A DNA stretch of 64,000 nt from Rotaria sp. Silwood1 (Eukaryota; Rotifera; Eurotatoria; Philodinida; Philodinidae): contig CAJNOP010000084.1 of NCBI GenBank assembly GCA_905250075.1, positions 139,670 through 203,669 of the forward strand, given 5' to 3'. Both the position numbers and the translations under genes were made by a program. Within the stretch, counting starts at the first letter, position 1; every line of letters begins with the position of its first letter. Under the pieces are notes generated by a model that ran no database searches, was not told where the DNA came from, and saw only the letters and a program-made list of their open reading frames with translations. Of the stretch, positions 51,271 through 64,000 are shown one piece after another.

Positions 51271-51737
51271 AAAGGATCGACCTCGGTAGATATAAGAACA
51301 AGACGTCAATTTAGTCATTGATGCATTATACGAGTTATGACTTAATAATGTTATAATAATATTTTAGGATTTCATTCTTCGTGCATGTGTGAGTATTTGT
51401 GTGAGTCTATTTTTATCCATATCCACATCTTAATTGTGTCTTTATTCTACAGCAAAAGATTCATTTTACTCAATGAAAATAAATCAGTTATACGAAGTAA
51501 AAGAAGAATGATATAACATAGAGAGACGATTCACTTACGGATAGTTCACTTTATTAAGCGTAAGATGCTAAAAAAACGGAGTACGACTATTACTATCCCA
51601 TTTTGTATCATCAATTTATTTATCTCGATATATACATACAACAGAAAGAAGAAATGTGTATTCATCTCATTCTGCGAAAACAGAAGCTACAATTTCATCA
51701 AATATAATTTTTATATAATGCAGATTTATCTACAGTT

Positions 51738-52236
51738 TCACATGCTTAAATCTAGAGTAAGAGTACCATCAAAATCGTATTTGACTATGAGTGATTTGAG
51801 TACTTGACCGAGCTCTTGATTTATGAAGCCATACGAATGAAGTTGACGGTGATAATCCTTGATTCCGGCGAAAAAATTGCAGTTTTTATGTAAAAAAATA
51901 TTAATACATATATTAATAAATTTACAGCGTAATCTACCATTGAGTTGATTTAAGAATTGATCTTTTATCATAGAACTATGAATTTGAGTAATATTTGGTG
52001 ACTTGATTGAGTGTGTTGCTGGATAAGATTCATTTTGGTTAAGTTGAATATAATTATGTTCAACGTAAATATTCGATGTGACTTCATCAGCAAGATCAAT
52101 TATGGTTGATGATGATGATATAACGTTACTGATTGAAGCAGTTGTTTTGTGAAATACGTTCTGAAAGAAGTGTTGAACTAATTGAGTAGAGATTTGGACT
52201 TACGTGTCTAGTCCCTCCACAGATTGTGACAGACAT
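51738..52236 (-). CDS. Small two-exon protein of unknown function
   Basis: Exon 1 is 52236-52204 (ATG, MSVTICGGTRH) and exon 2 is 52160-51738. They are separated by a 43-nt intron with GTAAGT donor and TTTCAG acceptor, phase 0 on both sides. The joined product is 151 aa. Exon 2 has a Ser-rich stretch, an acidic/hydrophobic segment (IIDLADEVTSNIYVEHNY) and a C-terminal part reading KDYHRQLHSYGFINQELGQVL and ending TLTLDLSM. I do not recognise the family. The strongest evidence is the strong splice sites with a continuous frame over 141 codons in AT-rich DNA. An additional internal intron in the Ile/Asn/Phe-rich stretch near 51870-51940 is possible. Confidence 0.5.
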
Positions 52237-53100
52237 TCCACTTAATTAAATAATTAACCAAACAATGCCCAGGTAATGAATATGTAATTAACTAATTACT
52301 ATTTAATTTATTAATGACCCATCACAGATCGTGACAGATGACTTTAAGGAACTATCGAGGATCATGTATAACCAACATCTCATTGAAATATAGACGGAAT
52401 ATTTCCTTGTTGAAGTTCTATACTGTAAAGTAAGCAATGATGAAGAACTATACGCCAATATACATAAAGATCGGTTTTAAGGGATGGTCAAAAAAAGCTA
52501 CACCGTATTTCAAATTTTAATCCCGTAAAGATTACGCTATTAAGACTGAATGCGACAGAATAGAAAAGAGCATTAGATGATTTTTTCGGAGTATCCTTCT
52601 ATAGTTTAGCTACCGTTATCTTATAGCAACGAAAGAAACTATCTGGTACAACTCTTTCCAAGGATCATTAGCTACAGAAAGAGCAATTAGGTATCTGTTT
52701 TTTAGATTTTTATTCATGAGTGTCTGATAAATCATTGAGATTGTAAAACAAATAAACATAAAATCGATAGTTTGGGTAGCTTTGCTTATCATTTTGTGTA
52801 ATTGTCGGAGTTACTTGAGAACTTTATCAAAGTCGGTAGAGATCTATAAGCTTCCAATACGTAAGTTTTGCTGGGGGGGGGGGGGTGATTGTACTCCTAC
52901 AAAATGTGCACATAACTACTCATTTCATAGACCTTCAGAAATTACTCATCATTTTTCTTATTTTTCTTGTCTGTGTCTCATTCCTTCGCCTTCATGCAAA
53001 GTGATGTCGAGATAAGAGAGCGAGGAAAAAAGAACATTGTCTTGTCCTATGCAATAGTTTTTCCATTCTTTGTTTGTGCAGAATAGAAAACTAGCAAATT
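52237..53100. other. Spacer with a poly-G run
   Basis: No gene is visible. A run of 13 G lies at 52873-52885. Two short related segments (ACAGATTGTGACAGA near 52219 and ACAGATCGTGACAGA near 52325) form a short direct repeat, the first overlapping the start of the small gene. Confidence 0.55.
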
Positions 53101-54705
53101 TCATTTTCTTTTTGGTTGTCTCACAGTTTTTTTTAGACATGCAAACCAATTGGTTTCCATCGGTTTAGCAAATGTTTTCCATCGATTATATTGTTCATCC
53201 CAGATATAAATCAATCGATCACTAGTGAAGAAATGATGAAGATAACCAGAGGTGAATGCTGCTTTAACCGAACCGGAAAAGCCTGAGAATTCTACGCTGA
53301 GTTTTCTTTCGGTCGATATTTTCTGCATATCGTCTACATCGAACAGTTGCAAGCTTTTCGCTTTGATAACATGAATTTCATCCTGATAGAAAATAGCGCC
53401 AACAATGACACTTTGTAAATGAGTTGGTAAAGGATCGTCACGGAGATACTCGACTTGATAGGAACGTAGCTGAATTTTATATCGATAGACGCGTGCACTA
53501 GTAAAAATTAGGACCACGTTAGTGATGAAATCATAAGCACCGCCAGAGATTCGATTCGGTAAACGATGATAAATGCGTTGAAAGGGTATGACTTGTGTGT
53601 CCCAGTTTTGCTTATCAAACAAATAGCGTCTAAGCAATCCAGTATCCAATACATGAAATGTTTTGTCCGAAAAATCGAATGCCGCATCGATGAAGAGTCG
53701 ACAAGACAGTTTGTGTATTGGCGGAGAAGTCATAGTGGATCGAGTAGTCGTTCTCATTCTGGTTGTGGCTGTTGTTATCCGTGTCGATTGAGTAGTTTTC
53801 ATCGTCGTGATCGATGTGTTTGCTTTAAAGATCGACCCGTACTTTTTTTGAATTGTGATTCGATCGAATTGCGGCAAAATATCTTTTCTTTTCATCACCT
53901 GATAGCTAGGGTACATTATCGAAGCTTTTTCATACACATGATCTAAGCCAAGTGCATGGCCAATTTCGTGAACAGCAACAACATAAAGATTGATGTTGTA
54001 TCCGTCATAACTGTACATGAAAAGAATAGACATTTTCTCTAAAATGGTCGGCTGAAAATGGGCAGCCACCCATACAACAAGAACTTACCTGTTTGTCCAT
54101 GGCTCATCCATATCAAAATGTATTCGACCATCTTCGGGATGATAGGCATGTGCCAACGTCCCACCTTGTCCATCGAAAGGATAATGATCGCCGTGATCGG
54201 TCTGACCAAAATCGACAACGATATTCGACGAACACGTAGAACAGACTTGCTTGACATTCAATGGGATATGTTGAGACCAAGCATTAAATGCTTGCTGAAT
54301 GATATTTCGCGACTCTGCTGCACCAATACGTGGTGAATAATTTTTAAGCGACCAAGTCAATGTTGAACGTGACCATTTTAATCCCAATGATGCAGCAGTG
54401 TTTTTCACTAAGCTGAATGATGGATCCTTATTACCGCAACGTGGTTGACTCATTTGTCGTTTGGTAGCATCGTCCAGGATGCCGGTGACTTTTAAATGAA
54501 ACCGTTGTTGAAAATCTTTTAACATACTCGAAAAGCTAAGTGTGCATAGTAAACCTGTCGAATCAATACACGAATTATAGCCGAATTTATTGAGATATGC
54601 AAGAGCATCGCTATTCGATTGAATTGTCGTATTAATTGTCTTATTTGTGCTGGACGAGACACTAATATAACATAGAATGATGAAAAATGAGGAATAGTGC
54701 AACAT
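53101..54705 (-). CDS. Secreted matrix metalloproteinase (M10A)
   Basis: Two exons, 54705-54089 and 54010-53101, with a 78-nt GT-AG intron and matching phase, encode 508 aa. Residues 1-20 form a signal peptide. A peptidoglycan-binding-like prodomain (about 30-90) ends in the cysteine switch PRCGNKD (Cys90), whose thiol would hold the zinc in the latent enzyme. The catalytic domain contains the calcium/structural-zinc loop (HGDHYPFDGQGGTLAHAYHP) and the zinc site HEIGHALGLDH (220-230), followed by a Met-turn (IMYPSY). A Thr/Arg-rich hinge (about 265-295) leads to a hemopexin-like domain beginning CRLFIDAAFDF. No furin RXKR site is visible before the catalytic domain, so activation is probably extracellular. 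Predicted role: cleavage of extracellular matrix or surface proteins. All key residues are present. Confidence 0.92.
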
Positions 54706-56969
54706 AGTTTTATGTCAAGGCATGAAAGAATGAAAGCATTTCATTTTTTTTACAATTGACGTCTTATCTTGATAGTATTTTGGTTACGACGAACGTGATG
54801 ATCAAATTACTAATTCGTGCAAAATCAGATTGAATGCCAATTTTATTTTATGCTTTCGCATTGATCGATACATGCCGGGAATTGTTTTATGAATTAGAGT
54901 AGGTCGAATATGTGGCATCAATAATTTTTTGAAGATCGAGTTCTTTTCTCGTGGTTAAATATAATAAACCATTGTTCGATGATGAACAGAAAATGTAACG
55001 ACTATATACAGTATGATGCCCAATTCGTACTGATCTTTGGCATCTAAATTTTTAGTGACTAAAACTGGCTAATAATTTTTGGAAAAAGAAATTTTAAATT
55101 TGAGCGTCTAAACAGATTCGAAAATTTTATGGACTATCTTTTGTTAGCTATATTTTACAAACAACAATTGGTAATATTTCTTTTCTTGATGCAGAAGCAG
55201 AAAACTTTATTTTACATCATTTCAGCATTGATTCAACACAGTCCTATTTTACTTTCGTAAAAATATGATAATGGTGTACTTTTAATCTTCACTGTATATT
55301 TAAAAAAAATGAAAGTTATCTAAAATAATGGTTTTATAAACTTTTGCTAGTACATTTGTAGTTATTTAAAGATTTAAGTCTTTTGTGTAAATTCTCCTAA
55401 ATGACTTAACAATTGTATGTTCGATGATATTTTACAAATTAATCGACATATAATGGCATAAAACGAAGGAATAAACATATTAAATTATCAAATAATTACA
55501 AATATACTTGGAAGAAATCTATAAAGGCATTATTCTAAATAACTGTCATTATTTTTTGAACAAATATGGGGTCATTGCTAAAAACAAGTATATCATCGTA
55601 CCTTTACAAAAGTAAAATGGAATTACATGTTGAATTAAAACTTAGAGATTGTAACAAATAATTTTAAGAGGAAATATACGTTGTCACGTGCAGCACTTTC
55701 AACTGATGATTTTTCTAACAAAAACTTCTTTTGTTTTTTTTTTTCGTATTTGTTAGACTGCAGTTCGTTTGGCATTGCTTGTATGAAAAAGTCTTTCTAC
55801 ATCTTTCATTTTGAGATATCCACACCTAATCAGAGATAAATCTTTAGGCTGTAATATTTTGGATGCTTTTGCGTGATTTATAAAGAGCTGACTTCCTATG
55901 GGATTAAATTCAAAATCTATATTGATCCTCATGTTTTCGCCATCTTTAGTTTTCTGGTAGGAACATCTTTTACAAACTGCATCTTTTGAATCTTTATTTC
56001 TAGTCTGCTCTTAAACACAGTTTCAAAAACTGAATAAATGTAGTAACAATTTAGAAGATGAATCATTTGGAAAGATATAAGTGGTTGTAGGATCTTTATC
56101 TTTTAAGCACATGTTTTATTGACAGATATGTTAGAAAAAATTATCAATAGTGTTATTCGAGTTGGTTTTGTTCTGAAACTTCCAAAGAAGTGATTGTAAT
56201 ATTGAAAGCTTTATTTCTTTGAATTAATGGATGAGCTATCAATAATATCATCTTCTTTGCTTTATTCATTGGGCATTCACATTATACTATTCGTAATTGA
56301 GTTATGGCTGTGTATAAAATAGATAATATTAATAATGTTTCTATGTAGTGTACACATTAGGCATATCTTTCATGTCAAATTTGTCAGTATATTTTCAAAA
56401 AATTAATTGATATCTATCTTCCATGACTAAGATTGTAGACTTTTAAATTGATCTACTACCTTTTTTGGTATATTAAACTAATAATAATTTTCAAGCCAAA
56501 ATGGTAACGTGTTCTATAAAGCTTAGGCTAGCATCAAACTATTTTAGATATGAGACCAATAGGAACAGGCTAGACCTAACTCAATTGATTAGTCATCCTT
56601 GTTATGTTTAGTCTATATTTCTATTGGTAAATATTGATTTTATTTTCTGTAATATTCTTTGATTTTTATCTAAAAGTTAAATTAACAAACTTTTCTCTCA
56701 TTCATGATTGTGCAATGATCATGAATTGTTGTATTAATATAAATTGTATCTGTATTACCTTGATAATAAGAATAAATAATTAGAACAAAATAATCATGCT
56801 ATCATCCATCGACTTCTTTAAGTCGAGGAAACTAGCGCACTCTGTTGAAATGATCTCTTTACATTGGTTATTGAATTGCATAGAAAAAATATGGATATCG
56901 AGTCCATTTGATGTGTTGTGAAAGATTGCTTTCATTTTTCAGACATTTTATTTTCTTAATCGATCCATC
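54706..56969. other. Gene-free intergenic region
   Basis: About 2.3 kb of AT-rich DNA between the divergently oriented MMP and RtcB genes, so it holds both promoters. No repeats or further exons are visible. Confidence 0.6.
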
Positions 56970-59976
<3,007 letters not shown>

Positions 59977-62961
59977 TCAGCTCTTTTTTGTTTTATTAAT
60001 GTTATTTATAGCCAAACGACACTAATGTATAATGATTGTTCTTTACTTGCTTTTTTTGCTGTTATTGTTTTTCTTATTTTTATTGTTATCTAGGACTTGT
60101 TTGAGCCTTTTTCTTTCTCATTCTTGAAATATATAATCAGGACTAAAGGATAAGACTAAATATTTCATCTTTTAGTTTAATATTATGAAGAAATTCAAGA
60201 TTTATCTTATAATGTATGATGGTAATTCTCAGATAGAAAAAAAAAACAAAAATTTTAAAGCCAAAAGACTCAACATGAACACAGAGTCAAAATGCATATC
60301 TTCAACTTTTTATTACTTCCGAGCCTTTCTTACCTTTTCAAACTTTCTAAAAATTGTTCATTACAAATAATTTGAAGCTTTTAACACAGATAGACCACAA
60401 TGAATAGAACCAAGTTTGTCGTAGACTCACTATTTCCGAATGATTTCCGATAGAAAATAATGAAATGGTAAGAACTCATAAGAGAATGCTTTTGGATAAT
60501 CTTCCTATTGGTGAATGCATTCCAATGATATGATGATAAGTAAGGACTACACAGTTTATTTTCCAACGGAATCTGTTGATTTTCTATGGATTCATCGAAT
60601 TCATCTATCATAAACAGTAGCTATCTCAATTTCAATATTTTATTATTGTTCGTAGTCTACTTGAAAGTCACATGTTATAATTCATCTTGTATTTTTTTTT
60701 ATTTTGCCGATTTGAAAAGCAGCATGCATTGAAAATAGAATTACTTTTCTCAGTTTATGAATTGAGGGATGTTGTCCAATGAAATCAAATGAAGTCAAAG
60801 CAATGATTAACTGAACTTTGGTTTTCAAATAATACTCCTGAAATAAAATGTAGCATCGTTTTTCTATTCTTTCATTATTTTTTTTTCTGACTGCAGATTG
60901 TTTATATGGCATGAAACTGAGAAATAATAATGTTTGATTAAAGTAAAAATATATTGACTAAGAGAATCACGAACAATTATAAATATTCTTTAATTGTTCA
61001 ATATCATTTAGAAAATCAACACAGTAATTACCATTGTTAATCGTTCTTTGACTTTACTTGTATCATGATGATTAATACAAATTTTTCTAATTATTTTTAA
61101 ACTTTGCTCTGTCGTTTTTTTATGTCAGATATTCTCCTAAGATAACAAAGAAGATGATGAAAGTAGAATGTAAATATCAGGTAAAACGTATCTATATCCA
61201 ATGCTTTTATCAGTTTTAATCATACACGTGTTGCAAGCTGAAAAGAAAAAAAAGTAGCTCTGATGCAATGTTTTTATCAAACATTACAACCAATATGTAA
61301 ATATGAAGATTTTTGTATGTTGTTTAAATATGAAAGTTTTATAGCATGATGTACTAGTTCCTCGTCACAATAAACTTGTATCGAGTCCACTGCAGAATAT
61401 CGATACCATTTAAGTCACTAGTATTTTGGTGTTCATAGAATGATTGCAAGAAAAACGTATATTATTTATCTTATAGAATAAACGGCAGTACAAACTGACG
61501 CCCAGATTGCGATAAAACTCTCGTTCTATTTTTGTTTCATGGTAGCAGTACTGGTCACTCAACTGGCCTGCTTATATGTCTAAGAACAATTTAAATTCTA
61601 GGTGCACATGTACCAATGTTTTGTCATTCATTGATACCCGAGATTTATTTGTTTGACTAACGCAATGATGAACAAGAAAAACGAAGTTGATTGAGATGAG
61701 ACATGAAAAACTTCAAATCGATGAATGCTCTAGATCTTCCTACCACAATTATAGCGATTTTACACTCGTTGTCGTCAGTGACATAGCGTGTACCAAGAAA
61801 TAGAATGAAGGTTATATCAACTTAACTTTGGCCTACAGATAAGTCTATTTGTAATTAACTAAACTCTAGTCACAAGTAGATCTTTCTGTAGGCTAAAATT
61901 CAGCTCGAAATAATCTTTGTTCGATTTATTGATACATGTCGTGTCACAATAGAAAATTTGAGTAAAATGGCTAACACTCTGAAAGAAAGGTCTAAGAGGC
62001 ATTCATCCTTTTGAATATTTTCCTATTTGACTTAGGTCTACTTTATGCATAGAATTTCGAATTCAAAGCGATATCTCACTTGAAAACGATTCACTCGTCA
62101 ATATTCAAAAAGATGAAACTAACAATTGATTGTTATTAAATTATTTTGATTTAACGCACACTGAAATTTAAGTATCATTCCAATTTTCAATCAAAATTTA
62201 GTGTTAAATTAATCTAGAAACGATAAAACCACTTCGTTATTTAATAATAGCTTAATGATACTTTCAATTTGTTCGTCACTGATAGAATACTAGGAATAAT
62301 GAAATAAAATGATTGCTTAAGTTTACACTATTGCCAGAACTGTTGAAAGGCTATAATCGTGATACAAAAGTATTTATATATCTTCGCGTCTTATATCAAA
62401 TAGTAATTTCTAAAATGTATCGACTTTTAAGAAAGTGACTAGTCAGTGTATCATATAGATAATCTCTTAGAACTTGATCATCCAAGAACTAATAATATGT
62501 AACTAAAGATAGTATATAAAATATCAGCATACACATTAACTGATGCAAAGTTGATATAAGTAAAAATGTTAATTCAATTAATGAAGTATTTTCAGACATA
62601 AATAAGAAAAAAATCTGTCTTGTTACGAGTAACATCGTTTTCTCATTTTTTTTTGTTAAAAAAAAATTTCAGCCATATTCTACAAGAATAATAATGCATT
62701 CTAATCTATTTTAAATATACACATATAAATATTGACGTTGCATATGTCGAACTACAAATATCGTACTTGTCTTATCTTGCATAAAAGAGCACAAGGTAAA
62801 GTGAGAAGACTTTAGACAGTTATCATACTGACATAACATAATTTATACTCACGTCATATATAATTGAAAAACAAATGAAAACTTTACCTTTTCATGATGA
62901 CTTGACATTAATCTAATGAATAAATAGGAGAGTTCATTGAATAAAATGCACATTTAGAAAA
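59977..62961. other. Gene-free intergenic region
   Basis: About 3 kb of AT-rich DNA. Short open frames (60185-60370, 60381-60611, 60682-60912) have no domains. No TIRs or RNA genes were recognised. Confidence 0.55.
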
Positions 62962-64000
62962 ATGATTAATAACGAATCTGATGCTTTATTAAACTCTAAT
63001 AAACAACCACGTCATCCAGGTTTTACCATTGGTCGGAAATGGTATTTAAGTTTTTCTATTGTTGCTATTTGTTTCTCAGTACTTAATGTTATATTTGCCA
63101 GTGGGCAATCAATTGGTTTAGTATTATTTCTAGGAAGTTTTAATGGACTTACAGGAGTTTATTTTGTTCTCTTCTTCTGTTCACTTTCATTTACAATAGT
63201 ATTTAGTATTATGTCAGTATGGTTTGGATATAAAAAGCAAATAACACATTCAATGAGATCATCTCGTTGGATAAAATATATGCTTTTAGTTGGTGTTTTT
63301 GATGCAGCCAATGGTTTTTTATTCGTATTTAGTTCACATGGTACTCGTGTACCACCAGCATTATCATCAATTCTTATACAATCCATTATTCCTTGTACAT
63401 TTATATTTTCAAAATTTCTTCTACCTAAAAAATATCATTGGCGACATATATTAAGTGTAGCTCTTGTGCTTGTTGGTGTTGGATTTAGTCTTATACCAAC
63501 ATTTAAACGAATCCATGATGGTACGGCTAAAACAGAATTAAAAGATGGTTGGTATTGGCCATTTATATTTATAGTAGGTTGTATACCAGCTGCTTTAATG
63601 AATATAGTACAAGAACAATTACAAATAAAATATACTCAACAAGCACGAGAAAATCAAGAAAAAATTACAAGATTTTCAGTTATGTATTTTCAAGCTGTTG
63701 AATCAACATTTCAATTTTGTACAATTGCATTATGTTTTGCACTTGATTTAGTACCAAAATTTGGTACATCAAACGATATTCATTCATTTTGGACTTCATT
63801 TTCAAATGGATTTAAATGTTTTTTTAATGATAAGAGTCTTAGCGGTGGTCGTTGCCATGTTGCTGGAGGTACAGGAGTTTTATTTATTGTTTCCTATTTA
63901 GGAACATACATAACGGGTACATTTCTTACTGATCATGTATCGGCTAATTGGTTATCAATATTATCATCTATTTCACCATTAATAGCAACATCATTTTGGT
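62962..64000 (+). CDS. CRT-like (chloroquine-resistance-transporter-like) membrane transporter, 3' truncated by window
   Basis: Open from ATG 62962 (MINNESDALLNSNKQPRHPG) to the window end without a stop or intron; 346 codons are visible. The protein is polytopic, with hydrophobic segments starting near residues 28, 59, 97, 127, 155 and 200. The N-terminal half has the CRT-family style: FDAANGFLFVFSSHGTRVPPALSSILIQ, then a membrane helix and LVLVGVGFSLIPTF. Known CRT-like proteins of the drug/metabolite transporter superfamily reside in lysosome-like or vacuolar membranes and move amino acids, glutathione or small peptides. A cysteine-bearing luminal loop (about residues 280-305) is also typical. 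The substrate is not deducible here. The start is supported by an upstream AT-rich non-coding region and a hydrophilic cytosolic N-terminus. Confidence 0.85.
   Translation, partial: MINNESDALLNSNKQPRHPGFTIGRKWYLSFSIVAICFSVLNVIFASGQSIGLVLFLGSFNGLTGVYFVLFFCSLSFTIVFSIMSVWFGYKKQITHSMRSSRWIKYMLLVGVFDAANGFLFVFSSHGTRVPPALSSILIQSIIPCTFIFSKFLLPKKYHWRHILSVALVLVGVGFSLIPTFKRIHDGTAKTELKDGWYWPFIFIVGCIPAALMNIVQEQLQIKYTQQARENQEKITRFSVMYFQAVESTFQFCTIALCFALDLVPKFGTSNDIHSFWTSFSNGFKCFFNDKSLSGGRCHVAGGTGVLFIVSYLGTYITGTFLTDHVSANWLSILSSISPLIATSFW

Overview
This is a eukaryotic, AT-rich and gene-poor window. The genes are animal-type and mostly spliced, with many very short GT-AG introns (about 34-80 nt). Two 10-N scaffold gaps are present (35598-35607 and 47488-47497). 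A B-box/NHL protein, a type II membrane protein with a very long threonine stalk and a module reading NGGFESGSFSPW, an IAP, an MMP and G-rich telomere-like tracts together suggest a bdelloid rotifer (Rotaria/Adineta type). That assignment is inference from protein style, not a database match.

Layout. 1-415: near-perfect foldback element. 1739-3770 (-): three-BIR plus RING inhibitor-of-apoptosis protein, four exons. 3.8-9.0 kb: non-coding, with a divergent inverted repeat at 6861-7349. 9013-12084 (-): intronless 1023-aa VWA protein ending in a U-box/SP-RING-like domain. 13.3 kb: G-rich/C-rich foldback. 15371-17081 (-): B-box, coiled coil and six NHL repeats. 20927-24912 (-): decayed MDR oxidoreductase pseudogene. 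26884-about 27700 (+): decayed PDZ (NHERF-like) pseudogene. 28122-28702: TIR element ending in TA-GGGTG, probably a mariner-type MITE. 30896-40689 (-): seven-exon type II membrane protein spread over about 10 kb, with all phases matching. 41-51.3 kb: repeat-dominated (hairpins, a 150-bp-scale tandem repeat, AT-rich satellites, GTCGGA-rich islands flanking an AAATAA-rich core). 51738-52236 (-): small unknown two-exon gene. 53101-54705 (-): secreted matrix metalloproteinase. 56970-59976 (+): complete ten-exon RtcB RNA ligase. 62962-64000 (+): start of a CRT-like transporter, cut by the window end.

The genes do not form an operon or an obvious pathway. The intact ones cover cell-death control (IAP), ubiquitin ligation (VWA/U-box, IAP RING, perhaps the B-box protein), RNA repair (RtcB), extracellular matrix turnover (MMP), cell-surface display (Thr-stalk protein) and transport (CRT-like). 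The best-supported new results are the reconstructed Thr-stalk surface gene, the two pseudogenes with their lesions, the stop-free 54- and 57-nt introns and the 34-nt intron of the IAP gene, and several uncharacterised foldback or satellite structures.
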